A stretch of DNA of 64,000 nucleotides from Mallotus nudiflorus. Taxonomy: Eukaryota > Streptophyta > Magnoliopsida > Malpighiales > Euphorbiaceae. The stretch is from assembly GCA_947683625.1 (NCBI GenBank), contig CANTUR010000457.1, forward strand, positions 186,001-250,000, written 5' to 3'. A program made the translations under genes and the position numbers. Position 1 is the first letter of the stretch. Every line of letters begins with the position of its first letter. Positions 35,412-47,525 of this stretch are shown one piece after another. The notes under the pieces are model-generated. The model saw only the letters and a program-made list of their open reading frames with translations. It was not told the origin of the DNA and did not search any database.

Positions 35412-36872
35412 TGAAAGAGCCTTAGAGAGGGGGATGAATAAGGCTAATAAGGGTTTTAATAAAATAAAAATGATTTTAAGGAATTTAATAAAAATTAAAT
35501 GAATGTTTAAAAGGAAGAATGAAGAATACAATTATTTAAGGAGTTTGAATTCAACAACAATCCTACATCTTTGCCTAATTTATCCTTAAGTTAGAATTTT
35601 TAATCACTCACAATCTTATTCATAAGATTGAGATTACATAAGATTTTTATGACTTACTCTCACAACCTTACAACTTGAGTTTTCCAGACTTACTTAAAAA
35701 CCAATTTACAAGTGTTTTGAAGGCTTACACTAAAACTAAATTTGCAAGTTTTTTAATGGCTGAATACTTAAACCAATTTCTTTAGAATAGAATCTCATTT
35801 CTCATTTCCTTAACCCTAGAAAATAGAAGAATAAGAATTTCTATTCTAACACTCACTAACTCTCATAAGAGTACACAATAATAAAATAAATTTTAAAAGA
35901 GTTTAAAGAGCTTTAATTGAATGCTTGAAAGTATATAATGAATAAAAAAGTTTCTTAACCTTAAAATAATCTTTATAGATCATATTTGTACTTAATCAAT
36001 TCAATTGTAGTTTTTGGAAGCAATAATTTTGTTCCTAATAAAAACAAAGTCCATTTGAATAAAATTTGGACTTTTGAGTTGCATTTTTTCATGTCCTAAT
36101 TGGGATATCATTAACCTTAGTCGAGACCAGGATTGTATAGTTGTTATGAGCTATTATATTTGAATTTTTACTTTAGTCTCGGTCTGGATATTAATGCCCT
36201 AGTCGGCATATGATTGTCCCAGGCAATGTCCCAGTCAAGACATTAGATTGGGATTAATTCTGCCAAAAATTAAAGTTTTGAAAAATTGATATGCCTTGGT
36301 CCCAATCATTATATTCAATGTCCTAGTTAGGACCATGATAGGATTTGCACTTTTTGTGCAATTTAATCCCTATGTTGAGTCCAATCAAGATAGTGCATTG
36401 TGATGTCTTTTTGAGACTAAAGATGATCAAATCAGCCTTAACTTTCTACATAAAAATTGCAGATAATTATCTTATCTTTTCATATCACTTTGAATCACCT
36501 TGATTAACCTTTTGTAGTTGAAGATATTACTAAAATATTAAGAGTTATGCAATCTAAAATGAAAGCTACATATGTTGACTTTGACTCAAGATTTGCATAC
36601 ACAAATGAGCTCGGATTTTGACAAGTAAGCTTAATTTAGAAAGTTTAAGATGTCTAGTTCAAAAGTGATGAGGATTAGTTTCTCATTATAGAGCTTTAAG
36701 GATGTCAAAAAGCCTCTTTAAATCTCAGAGATCAAATTAGACCAAAAGACCACTATATATCCAAAAATGTATATTTTTGGTATATAATTCCTACACACTT
36801 AATTAAAATCATTAGAATCAAAATTTTTTGTCAAAGTCAAAAATTAGGAGTTGATCATGCAAGTGGTCAACA
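35412..36872 (-). repeat. 3' LTR of the Sirevirus
   Basis: Plus strand begins tgaaagagcc and ends tggtcaaca (minus strand TGTTGACCA...GGCTCTTTCA). It contains about 350 bases (about 36203-36552) that the other LTR lacks. It includes a series of cctagtcgggacat-like runs (about 36110-36390). Confidence 0.9.
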
Positions 36873-36886
36873 ATCTCCCTCTTTTA
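36873..36886 (-). other. Polypurine tract of the Sirevirus
   Basis: Minus strand TAAAAGAGGGAGAT directly before TGTTGACC. Confidence 0.75.
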
Positions 36887-38599
36887 GGCTTTAACAACCA
36901 ATTTGAAAAGATAATAAATAATGTGTGTGTATGTCAGAACTAAATAACGTGTATAAGCATGTTAAATTAAAATAGCTTCCCCTTTCAAAATAAATAGATG
37001 TAATAAAGTGCTCCCCCTTAATATATGTATAAAATCAATATCATGTACTAAAGTATGGAAGAATTAATAGAGCATATAAAAGGATTTAAAGAAATTGAAA
37101 AAATATTAAATAATTATAAAGGATATGGTTTTAAGAACCGATATCAATTTGAAAGATAGTCATAAAAATTTTCTCCTTTATATGAAAATATATTTATTTA
37201 TTTCTCCCTTTAAGAGAATGATAAGAAATATAAATTTAATTTAAAATTTATTCTCCACGACAAAAATATAAACTATATCATGAGAGAATTATGGTCTAAC
37301 ATAACAAATGTGTTAAAAACATAATAAAAATATTTGGCAATATGAAGGAAATAATTTCAAACATATATTCATATAATGCATCATAAAAATAGTACATAGT
37401 ACAACATCATATGACCATATAGAGCTTAGCTAGCTAATCATACATGATCATATGGCACTCAGCATATTACAAACACAACAAAAAGAAAAGATAAAGATAT
37501 AAAGGAAAATGAAACTAAAGGGACTAAAAAAATCTAGAGGGAATAAAAGATCAAGTACTGATACAATAAAAACAAAGATATATAAAATCTTTATAAAATC
37601 TATGTCATACTTAAACAAAGTAACCAAAGCAAGGCCTTTTATCACATATAATATGTGACAAAACTAGCCATACTTACAATGTTACTATACATGCATAAAT
37701 AAAATTATGCAAAATAAATTTAAAAAATTTTCTCCCCCTATTTCAAAAAAAAAAAAAGATATTAAGGACACATTATCATATAGTTATGTCCTTCACATAA
37801 ACACATCTTTAAATCAAATTTCTCTCCCTTTAAAGAAATTAACTAAATACTCATGCAAATTCAATTATTTCTTCCTAAAAAAAAAGTATCCAAGCCTTAT
37901 CAAAGATAAAAATAATTCCTAAGAATATGAATAAATTAAACATGAATTTTGCATTTATAAACACATTTAAAAAAATTCATGCATAGACACAATAAATAAT
38001 AAATTAAACAAACTCAAATATTTCTCTTCATTTTTCAAAATGCCAAAAAAATTGCATTAAAAGGATAGAGTTGCAATGATATTAAGATATCAACTATAGA
38101 AAAGATATAAAACTAACAGCTCATGGCTTATATCTAGAAAATATCCAAAAAATAAACTGAACCAAAAATTACACAAAATAACGATAAAAAAACTAATAGC
38201 TCAAAGCTTAGATACAAAAAATATATTGAAAATAAATCGAACTGAAACTAATGAAAAAACACACAAAAAATATTGAAAAAATAGTCTTGTTGAGGAGGAG
38301 GAAAGAGGGAATAATTTGGCTAAAATAATATAATTACTCAATTAAATTTAACTCAATAAATAATTATTTAAGAGCAAAAAAAGTTTAAAAGATTGTTAAG
38401 ATCAAAATTAAAACAAATAACCAAAACAATGAATAAACATGACATGATTTCACATGAAAATAGTTTAACAATCAATCAATATATAATAAAATTAGCACAT
38501 ACTAGAACCATCAATCATACTAAGCTCATGCTTAGTAAAATTCATTCTTTTTTCATTGGGAGGTTTGGTGAAGATATCAGCAAAATGATTATTTGTATC
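36887..38599 (-). other. Sirevirus 3' noncoding region with repeated polypurine-like runs
   Basis: No coding signal and no envelope-like ORF is seen. Minus-strand purine runs of the form AAGGGGGAG occur at about 36970, 37008-37020, 37166, 37203, 37731-37741 and 37805. Multiple polypurine-like motifs in this region are a known feature of Sireviruses. Confidence 0.6.
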
Positions 38600-39950
38600 A
38601 ACAAATTCCAGTGAGATATCACCAAATTGAACATGATCATGCAAAAAATGATGTCAAATGACTGTATGCTTAGTTATAGAATGTTGAATATGGTTCTTAC
38701 TAAGGTTTATAGCACTTGTATTATTACATTTGATTCGAATGCGATCAAATTTTATACCATAGTCCAATAACTATTTTTTTTCCATACGGCTTGTGAACAA
38801 CACAAACTTGCTGCAATATATTTAGCTTCAGCAGTGGACAAGGCAACCAAAACTTATTTCTTGCTAAACCAAGAAACTAAACATTGTCCTAAAATTTGAC
38901 AAATTCCAAAAGTGATCTTCTATCTATTATACTACTACCAATGTTTGTATCTAAATAACTAATTAAGTTAAAAGAGGAACTAATAGGATACCAATGTCCT
39001 AAATGCATTGTGCCATAAAGATATTTGAAAATTCTTTTAATAGCATTCAAATGAGACTCTCTAGGATTATATTGAAATCTAGCACATAAGTAAATAGTAA
39101 CATTATATCAAGTCTACTAGCAGTTAAGTAAAGAATGGATCCTATCACACCTCTAAATCATATTTCATCAACTGGTTTGCCATTCTCATCCTTGTTGAGT
39201 TTGATTGTGGTGCTCATTAGAGTTTTGCTTGTCTTATCTCTATCCATTCCAAACTTCTTGAGAATGTCCCTTGCATATTTTGTTTGATTGATGAAAATCT
39301 CATATTTACATTGCTCTATTTATAATCTAAGAAAGAATTTTAGTCCTCCCATCATACTCATCTCTAATTCTCCTTACATTAGCTTAGAAAATTCCTCACA
39401 TAAGTAATGATTAGTAACACTGAAAATAATATGATCAATATATATTTGAACAATTAATAAATCATGCTTGGATTTCTTTATGAAATGAGTTGTGTTAACT
39501 TTTCCTTTAAAGAACCCTTTCTTTAGTAAGAAGTTGCTCATTCTTTTATGCCAAGCTCTTGGAGCTTGTGTCAATCCATATAATGCTTTTGACAATTTAA
39601 AAACATGATTTGAAGAATCAAAATTTTAAAAACCTGGAGGTTGCTCAACATATACCTCCTCTTCAATGAAACCATTTAAAAATGCACTTTTAACATCCAT
39701 TTGATAAAGTTCAAAATCCATGAATAATGCAAATGCAAGTAGCATTCTAATAGCTTCTAACCTTGCAATGGGGGTAAAGGTTTCATCATAATCAATGCCT
39801 TCCTCTTGATTATAACATTTAGCTATTAGTCTAGCTCTGTTCCTAGTTATGACATATTGTTCATTCATCTTATTTCTAAACACCCATTTGGTGCCTATAA
39901 TAGGATGATGTTTTTGTTTAGGAACCAAGGTCTAAACCTTGTTTCTCTCA
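38600..39950 (-). pseudogene. Sirevirus reverse transcriptase and RNase H, decayed
   Basis: Minus strand. RT starts IIGTKWVFRNKMNEQ, then RARLIAKCYNQEEGIDYDET, FELYQMDVKSAFLNGFIEEE (first catalytic Asp present), one stop, SKALYGLTQAPRAWHKRM, and YIDHIIF at about 39421-39442. The copia pattern is YVDDIIF, so the second Asp of the catalytic pair is His here. Next come QTKYARDILKKFGMDRDKT, GSILYLTASRLDI, and RNase H-like LNAIKRIFKYLYGTMHLG, ending in disrupted sequence near 38640. At least eight stops or frame changes. Confidence 0.9.
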
Positions 39951-41264
39951 AATTGATTATCTTCTTGCATAGCAAGGACCTAAAACTCATCACTCAATGC
40001 ATCATTAACATTTTTAGGCTCAATTTGAAAAATGAAGGCTAAATTAATAATAAACTTTAATTTAGAACTAGTTGTTACCCCTTTTGTAATGTCTCCTATA
40101 ATAAGGTCTTAAGAATGAGCTTTCTTAAATTGCCAATCCTTTGGAAGTTCATCCTTTAAGGTAGGTTGATATGTCTCCTTATTATCCTCCTTGCTTGGAC
40201 CTTTATGGTCCAAAGGCTTACTAGCATTTTCTTCTTGAGTATCCACAAGCTCATTGTCACCTACAAGATTATCAACACTACAAACATCCTTTCTAGGATC
40301 AAGTGAGTTTGATTCATCGAATACAACATGTATTGACTCATCAACTACTAGAGTTCTCTTATTAAAAACTCTATATGCTTTACTAGAAATATAATATATT
40401 AGAAAAACTCCTTCATCAGCTTTGGAATCAAATTTCCAAGATTATGCTTCGTGTTTAATATAAAGCACTTGCATCTAAATACTTTTAGATATGAAATTTT
40501 GGGTTTTCTATTGTTCCATAGCTCATAAGATGTTTTATTCAAAACTAGTCTTTTGAAAATTCTATTTTAAATATAACATAATGTGTTAATGCCAAAAGTA
40601 TAGAGGTAAATCATACTTATAAAGTATTATTCTAGCCATTTCCATAAAAGTTCTATTTTTTCTTTCAACTACCCTATTTTGTTAAGGAGTTCTAAGATAT
40701 GAAAATGTATATGAAATACCATTTTTAGTACAAAAGATTTTAAAAAATTCATTTTTAAATTCAATTCCATGATTACTTCTAATTAATGAAATATAAAATC
40801 CTTTTTCATTTTGAACTCTTATAGCAAAATTTTCAAAAGCTTTAAAAGCAACATTCTTATGAGTAAGAAAACACACCTAAGTAAATCTAGAGTAGTCATT
40901 AACCAATACGTATGAATAGTGCATTCTACCGAGACTTGCAACTCTAGTTGGTATAAATAAATCCATATGTTTAAGTTAAAGTGGCCTAGAGGTGGACACT
41001 ATGTTTTTTACCTTAAATGGAGACTTAGATTGTTTTCCTTTTTAGCAAGCATCACAAGGTTTATCCTTGGTAAATTCAAGCTTATGTAAACCAATACAAG
41101 TTCATGTTTACAAAAATCATTCAAATGCTCAAAATTTGCATGTCCTAACCTTCAATGCCATATGTATATGTCATAGGAAATAAACATTAAGCATTTGATG
41201 TCTTTGTTATCAATTGTATTTAAATCAATAACACAAACTTTATCTACTCTTTCACCATTAAAAA
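39951..41264 (-). pseudogene. Sirevirus integrase, decayed
   Basis: Minus strand. The central piece (40876-40682) reads FLTHKNVAFKAFENFAIRV, NEKGFYISLIRSNHGIEFKN, NGISYTFSYLRTP. It is followed after a stop by QNRVVERKNRTFMEMAR (about 40690-40635), which keeps the catalytic Glu. In IRSNHG (Asn at 40774-40772) the family has Asp, so the second acidic residue of the D-D-E triad is lost. Upstream and downstream parts, including the variable region before RT, are read only in scraps across frames. Confidence 0.85.
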
Positions 41265-41575
41265 TTATTTGGTCTTTATCAAGACTACTAATAAAGAAAT
41301 TTTAAGATAGAAAGTCACCTTATTTCCCATATCATATAATTGACTTATACTAAGCAAATTATGTTTAAGACCATCAAAAAATAATAAATTATGTATAGCT
41401 AAGGATTGAGGATTACCAATTTCTCTAATGCTAATAATTTTTCCTTTCGCATTGTCTCTGAATGTAAAATGTCCTCCATCATTAGCATCAAGCTTATTGA
41501 ATTGGTCCTTGTCTCCCATTACATGCCTTGAATATCCACTATTAAGATACCACTTGCTTTTTATTGTTATGAATT
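41265..41575 (-). pseudogene. Sirevirus protease end and pre-integrase region
   Basis: Minus strand KWYLNSGYSRHVMGDK at about 41565-41510, where copia proteases have W-Y-L-D-S-G. The catalytic Asp is Asn (codon at 41543-41541), a single G-to-A change. The frame continues as GGHFTFRDNAKGKIISIREI and LLFFDGLKHNLLSISQLYDM, the usual region ahead of integrase. Confidence 0.85.
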
Positions 41576-43628
41576 TTAAACAAACCTACATAAAATAATT
41601 TACGTGCTCTTTTGAACCCAAACCTTTCTTGGTATAGGTTGGTTAGTTTCAAGATAATCCAAAAGAAGCAAATTCTTGCGTAGTCTTTTATAGAAGCAGT
41701 CATTATTGGTATGTCCTTTGATCATGCAATATGAACATACAACTTTTTCAAATTTATTTTTCTTAGGATGATATGCTTTCCTAATGTGTGAAGAATGCCT
41801 TTCATGTTGTGTTGGTGTGTGCATCCTATAACTCTTTTAAGTCATAGGGTGAGACATACATTGATAATGAAAATGTGCATTTTGATTGGTTTGTGCAACA
41901 TGTTTATATGCATTGTGTTGTATAGCATGCCTAATGTGATTGTATCTAGTGTACATATAAGCATGCTTGGGTTAAGGTACTCTATTTTGAGCCTTACCTT
42001 TTTGTGTCATATAGGATTGAGTCTAATGATGCTTTCTATTAATATTTGACATAAGAAACTTATTAGTTTTAAAAGCTTGAGTCTTAATAAGTTTTGAAGC
42101 AGATGGAATGGAATTACATTATGCTTTAATAAATTTAATATGTAATGATGATGAAGATGAGACCATTCCATTAGTATATCCAATTCTATGAGTATTTCCA
42201 TGAAATTTTTAAGAGTCAAGGAAGTTATCTAAAACTCTCTTTTCCTTTTTGAAATTTTAATATGGAATTTTTTAGCTTAACTACTTCATTAAAAAGTTTA
42301 TAAATTTCATCACTAGCTTTTTTAAGTTGTTCTTCTTAGGAATTAGAAACTTTTAAATCATTAGCAAGCTTATCATTTGATTTAACAAGACTAGAGAATT
42401 CAATTTTCAACTTCTTAAATTCCTCGGCTAAGCTATTTAACTCATGCTTATAATAGTTCTTTTTAGATAATAAGCTTTTGCATTTAAGTAAGAGTTTGCA
42501 CACAATAGAGCTCTCACTATCATCATCATCATATTCATCATAATCATAATAATCATCACATGAGGAGTTAGAAGTAAATGGTACCTCTTTTTCACCTTTA
42601 AGAGCCATAAAGCAAAGATTAGCCACTTTTTATTGTTCCTCTTGCTCTTTAGATTTAGAGGAGTCATCCCAAGTATATTTAAAGGCCTTCTTTCTATCCT
42701 TTGCTCCCTTATTCTTGAATTTGAGTTTGGAGCACTCACTTTTAATGTGTCCCAATTTATTGCATTCATAGCAAGTAACTTTTTTAGTTTTCTTCTCACT
42801 ATCTCTTTTGAACTTTTTGTAAAAATCCTTTATTCTTGAGAAATTTTTATTTCTCGAAAACTTTTTAAAGTTCCTAGTGAGCATGGCAATATCACCATCT
42901 TCATTACTAGAATCTTCACTTTCTTCTTGTGAGATCTTCAATGCCATGCTCTTTTTCTTTTCTTTGTTCTCTTATTGCTCTTTGCCTCTTTACTTGATTA
43001 TGAGCTCATGTGCCAAGAGCTTAAAAATAAGCACATTGGTTGACATAGTATAAAGGTTTTGAGCTTCCTTAATTTAAGTGACCCAAGATTCCTAATCCTT
43101 ATTTAGTAGGATTCTTAGAATCTTATTGTTCACATCTTATGTGGAGAAATGTTTTTCAAGTTTCTTGAGGATTATGAGGAGAGCATTAAAATGGTTTTTC
43201 ATCTTTATGATTGATTCTTAAGGCTTCATTTTAAAAAGTTCATATTCATGCATATGAAGTTGAATCTTTTTGCTTCTTAATTGTATATTTCCTTCATAAT
43301 GATTCTCTAAGGTCTCCCACATTTCCTTGGCCAAAATGCAATGTTGAAAGCTTGCCTCCTTCTCTTGTCATAGAAGAGACTAGAGTAAGCATAGCCTTTT
43401 TACTTTTATGATTTTCCTCCTTTGTTCATTATTCCATTGGCTTCTTGCAAGAGTAGTTACCACACCATCAATGGTAGTTGTAAGTGGTTCCTAACCTTTT
43501 AAGATAGTATCCTAAAGTTTGATGGAATCATAATCAAGGTATAGGTTCATTTTGAACTTCCAATGAGGATAGTCATTACTATAGAAGAATGGTCTAAGTG
43601 AAGAAATATTTCGTGATTCACTCCCCAT
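41576..43628 (-). pseudogene. Sirevirus gag, decayed
   Basis: Minus strand, candidate start at 43628 (MGSESRNISSLRPFFYSNDY, then PHWKFKMNLYL). Next come AKEMWETLENHYEGN and KKIQLHMHEYELFKM, the copia gag domain. Then SEDSSNEDGDIAMLTRNFKK, a CCHC knuckle C-x2-C-x4-H-x4-C at about 42773-42732, and an acidic stretch (about 42570-42520) followed by a coiled-coil-like region with KKLKIEFSSLVKSNDKLAND. A second CCHC motif is at about 41737-41696. Two knuckles and a long gag fit Sireviruses. Several stops and frameshifts. Confidence 0.85.
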
Positions 43629-43656
43629 AATCTGTTATTCTAGTAATGAAGTTCCT

Positions 43657-44722
43657 AGAAAGAGCCATGAAGGGGGGGTGAATAAGGCTAATGAGGGTTT
43701 TAATAAAATAAAATTGATTTTAAGGAATTTAATAAGAATTGAACGAATGCTAAGAGGGAAGAATGAAGAACATAATGATTTAAGGAGTTCATATTCAATA
43801 ATAATCCTACGTCTCCACTTAACTCATCCCCAAGTTAGGATTTTCAATCACCCATAATCTTATTCATAAAATTGAGATTACATAACAGTTTTATGTCTCA
43901 CTCTTATAACCTTACAGCTTGAGTTTTCAAGGCTTACACAAAAACTAAATTCCCAAGTGTTTTAATTGCTAAAGACCCAAATTGATTCCTTTAGAATAAA
44001 ATCTCACTTCCCATTTCCTTAACCCTATAAAATAGAAGAATAAGAATTTCTATTCTAACACTCACCAACTTTCACAATAGTATACAATAATAAAATGAAT
44101 TTTAAAAGAGTTTAGAGAGCTTTAATTGAATGCTTGAAAGTATAAAATGAATAAACAATTTTCTTAACATTAAAATAATCTTTAAAGATCATATTTATAC
44201 TTGAGCAATTCAATTATAGCTATTAGAAGCAATAGTTTTGTTCCCAACAAAAATAAAGTCCATTTGAATGAAATTTAGACTTTTGAGCTACATTTTGTCA
44301 AGTCCCGATTGGGATATTATGAGTCCCTGTTTGAACAAGCATTATATAGCCATTATAAGCCATTGTATTTAAATTTTTGCATTGATCCCGATTAAGATAT
44401 TAATGTCCCAGTCTAAAATGAAAGCTACATATATTGACTTTGACTTAAGATTTGCATACCCAAATAAGCTTGAATTTTGACAAGTAAAATCAATTCAAGA
44501 TGTCTAATTTAAAAGTGATGAAGATCATTTTCTCATTATAAAGCTCTAATGATGTTAAAAAGCCTCCTTGAATCTCAGAGATCAAATTATGCCAAAAGAT
44601 CATTGTATATCCAAAAATGTATATTTTTGTTCTATAATTCCTACACACTTAGTTGAAATGATTAGAATCAAAATTGTTTTTCAAATTAAAAAATTATGAG
44701 TTTATCATGCAAATGGTCAACA
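43657..44722 (-). repeat. 5' LTR of the Sirevirus, with internal deletion
   Basis: Aligns with 35412-36872 except for about 350 missing bases at about 44411 (flanks cccagtctaaaatg here, cctagtcgg and gcaatctaaaatg in the other LTR). The last base pair of the terminal TG...CA is altered at 43657 (A for T). Confidence 0.9.
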
Positions 44723-44727
44723 CAAAG
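44723..44727 (+). other. Right TSD of the Sirevirus (caaag)
   Basis: Identical to 35407-35411. Confidence 0.9.
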
Positions 44728-45959
44728 GTTATGAATGAATACATAAAATAGAGCATCCAAAATAATTAAAATAAAAGAAAATATCCAAAATAACATAAAA
44801 GAAAAATTAGTCATCTAAGTGGGCATCATCATCATGAGAAATCTATTGGCCATAAACAGCTTCATCCTTAGTGGAAAACAATAAAGAAAGGTAGGGTATA
44901 AGATTAAGTGAAAAGAAATTAAAAGAAAATGGAAGAGAAAAGATTTGAGAAAAAGTGAGAGAAAAATAAAAGGTGAAGAAAAGAGTTGAAAAAGTAAAAG
45001 ATGGCAACTAAGGCAAAAATATGAGCTTTTTATATAGATCCTGTGACATGGTCGTGTCACATATCATGTCTGGTTATAACACCGCTAGTCATCACCAAGC
45101 ACAACCATGTGTTGGTCATGCTCTTACTTATGCAAGGTTTTGTCCATTTAGAAATTGAAAGGGTGAAGTTTCATATAGCCATATGCTAGCCATGCTAGAG
45201 GTTATGGTAAAGTTTGGTTTGAGAGTTTATCGATAGCAAGACCATGTGCTAGCCATGCTTAAAGTCATGTGTGGTTCTGCCAATTTAAAACCAAAAGGGC
45301 TTAGCATAATCGGCCATGTGTAAGCCATATGAATACCCATGTGTGAATGCATATGAATGGTTAGAAGGCCCACATGGCCATGGCTCCCCCATATGTAAAA
45401 CCATGTTGTCCACTAGATATTTCTTAAAATTGAAAATTATATAACATGGGGCATGCCAAAGCCATGTTAGTGCTCGTATGATGATATATGTATTAAGTGT
45501 TATATGACATCGCCATGCATAGGTTGTGTCTTAGACTGTGTGGTATTTTAGATGAAAATATAAATAAGAATTAGTTTAATATGGTTAACACACACCCATG
45601 CTTTAAGTAATGGGCTTGTTTGAGTAGATGAAATATAGTAACATGGCTAGACATATGGCCATGCTGAAGTTATGTGGAATAATTAAAAAATTAAAAAAAT
45701 AATTTATACCTTGGCACGACCTATCAAAGCCATGTAGTTAGGCATGACAAATTACTGATTCATAATCCTGAGCTTTTTCATCTCTTTTGTTAATTCATGA
45801 TGATCCTAAGGTAAAAATAAAAGAAAATTAAGCCAAATAAAGGAAAAATAAAACATAAAAATAAAAGAAAAAGAATGGAGTAAGAAAATATTAGGTTGCC
45901 TCTTAATTAGCACTTATTTATAGTCATTAGCTTGACTTCCCTCTCATGAAATTAAAGGA
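44728..45959 (-). other. Ath-3 3' region downstream of integrase
   Basis: Noncoding. From about 45040 to 45730 it consists of variants of catggccatgt and ctagccatgc, the same phrase type as in the Ath-3 LTR (14430-14830). At about 45885-45905 the complement of taggttgcctcttaattagc marks the usual end of Athila pol (Ath-4 has gggaggcaggcaacctaa at about 31528). Confidence 0.6.
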
Positions 45960-47179
45960 CATTGATAAGTGGACATAAAGCACTGGCTGGAACACTCATT
46001 ATTAAAATAAAGCTTAAGTCTTTGTCCATCAACTTTGAATGCTCTAGTTTCTTTGCTTTAAACTTCTATTGCTCTATAAGGAAATACTTCCTTAACTAGG
46101 AAGGGGCCTGACCATCTAGACTTCAATTCCATAAAAAAAACTTTAGCCTTGAATTGATTAAAAGCACTTAATCCTATTCTTCAAATTCTTTCTTAATAAT
46201 GTGGTTGTCATGCCATTTTTTGTTCTTTTTTTATAGATCTTAGAATTTTCATAGGAGTTGAGTCTAAACTCATTAAGCTCATTCAACAAAAGTAATTTCT
46301 TCTCACTAGATCTTTACAAATAAAAGTTGAGGAACTTAGTGGCCTAAAATGCTTAATGCTCTAGTTCCACGGGCCGATTACATGATTTTCCATATAGTAA
46401 CCTAAAAGGAGAAGCACCAGAGGGGGTCTTGAATGCAATCATGTATGTCTATAGAGCATCATTAAGCTTGGAGGACTAATCCTTCCTTGAAACATTAATA
46501 GTCTTTTTAAGTATATTTTTAAGTGCTTTATTAGAGATCTCCACTTGACCACTAGTTTGTGGTGGTAAAGAGTTACAACCTTATAAGTGACACTGTATTT
46601 CTTCAATAAGCTCTCAAATTTGTGGTTGTAAAAGTGTGAACCACCATCACTAATAATTGCCTTAGGTGTCCTAAACCTTAAAAATATATTCTTGCGAAGG
46701 AACTTGGTAATAACCTTTGCATCATTTGTTGGAGATGCTATTACTTCCACCCACTTGGATACATAATCCACACCTACCAAAATGTATTTATTTCTATAGG
46801 AGCCCAAGAAGGGCCCATGAAGTCTAACCCCCCACACATTAAAGATCTCAACTTTTATAATTCCATTTAGAGGAATTTCATTGCACCTTCCTATGTTACC
46901 CGTGTGTTGACATCTATCACACTTTAACGTAAATTCCCTAGCATCTTAGAAAAGAGTTGGCTAATATAATCCACATTGAAGTACTTTTGATGTAGTCTTA
47001 GTAGAACTAAAGTGTCCACCACATTCAAGGGAATGACAATGTGAAAGTACATCTTAGACTTCATCCTCAAGTAAGCACCTTCTATTCAAGCCATCTTCAA
47101 GCCTCTTATTGAGAAAAGACTCCTTCTAATAGTAGTATTTGACATCCAAAAAGAATTTTTTCTTTTATTGGTATGAGAG
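45960..47179 (-). pseudogene. Ath-3 integrase, decayed
   Basis: Minus strand. A zinc-binding region reads LSHCHSLECGGHFSSTKTTS and LKCDRCQHTGNI (H-H-C-C pattern present). The catalytic core is in the open piece 46837-46439: VGVDYVSKWVEVIASPTNDA (first Asp kept), then TPKAIISDGGSHFYNHKFES (second Asp kept). A one-base frameshift before QVEISNKALKNILKKTI leaves the Glu readable in the next frame. The C-terminal part (GKSCNRPVELEH, LLLLNELNEFRLDSYENSKI) runs to about 46000 with stops. The upstream part of pol lies beyond T3. Confidence 0.9.
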
Positions 47180-47369
47180 TGTAAGCACCCAATTTTAGGA
47201 TGCAATTGTGCATGAATGTGACGAAAGCCTCTATGATGACAATTTAATAAAAAATTGACCTCTAGTGTTAAGTTTTGTGATTTCAAGGACTAAATTGCAA
47301 TGTTTCTTAGGTTTAATTGTAAAAAATTAACTTTCACAGGGGTATATTTAGAAATGTGCAACTAGCTTT

Positions 47370-47525
47370 ATGTAATGCGAATTCACATTACATAATGCCT
47401 ATTGACATTATGCAATGCTAATCGACATTACACAATGTCAATCGGCATTATGTAATTCCAATTAGTATTACACAATGCCAATTGATATTACAAAATGTTA
47501 ATTGACATTTTGAAATGTCGAGGTG
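47370..47525. repeat. 21-22-bp minisatellite in T3 5' LTR
   Basis: About seven copies of variants of cattacacaatgccaatcga (for example acattatgcaatgctaatcg). Each unit contains the near-palindrome cattayrtaatg. Confidence 0.85.

Larger units (their letters stand above)
35412..44722 (-). mobile_element. Sirevirus-type Ty1/copia element, complete with TSD
   Basis: Minus strand order: LTR (44722-43657), gag, protease, integrase, RT, RNase H, a long 3' noncoding region, polypurine tract, LTR (36872-35412). This pol order (integrase before RT) defines Ty1/copia. Large gag with zinc knuckles, and many polypurine-like runs before the 3' LTR, point to the Sirevirus lineage. Total 9311 bases, perfect TSD. 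All genes carry stops, and key catalytic residues of protease, integrase and RT are changed, so the copy is dead. Confidence 0.9.
13581..47179 (-). mobile_element. Ath-3: minus-strand Athila element broken by three insertions
   Basis: Pieces read on the minus strand: integrase (47179-45960), 3' noncoding (45959-44728), [Sirevirus], 3' noncoding (35406-34846), [Ath-4 with T2 inside], 3' noncoding with polypurine tract (15741-15060), LTR (15059 to about 13581). Continuity is supported by the TSDs of the insertions and by matching order with the 3' region of Ath-4. The 5' half lies beyond T3, outside the window. Confidence 0.75.

Noticed and set aside
35328..35531. Hydrophobic open frame of 67 codons on the minus strand, possible membrane protein
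   Set aside because: It spans the left TSD and LTR border of the Sirevirus, so it is a chance frame created by the insertion.
42007..42219. Extra minus-strand frame in Sirevirus gag
   Set aside because: It is in a different frame from the gag blocks on either side, is Leu-rich without motif, and overlaps decayed gag sequence.
47370..47525. CRISPR-like regular repeats
   Set aside because: Units are directly adjacent with no spacers, the element is a plant retrotransposon, and both LTRs carry the array.
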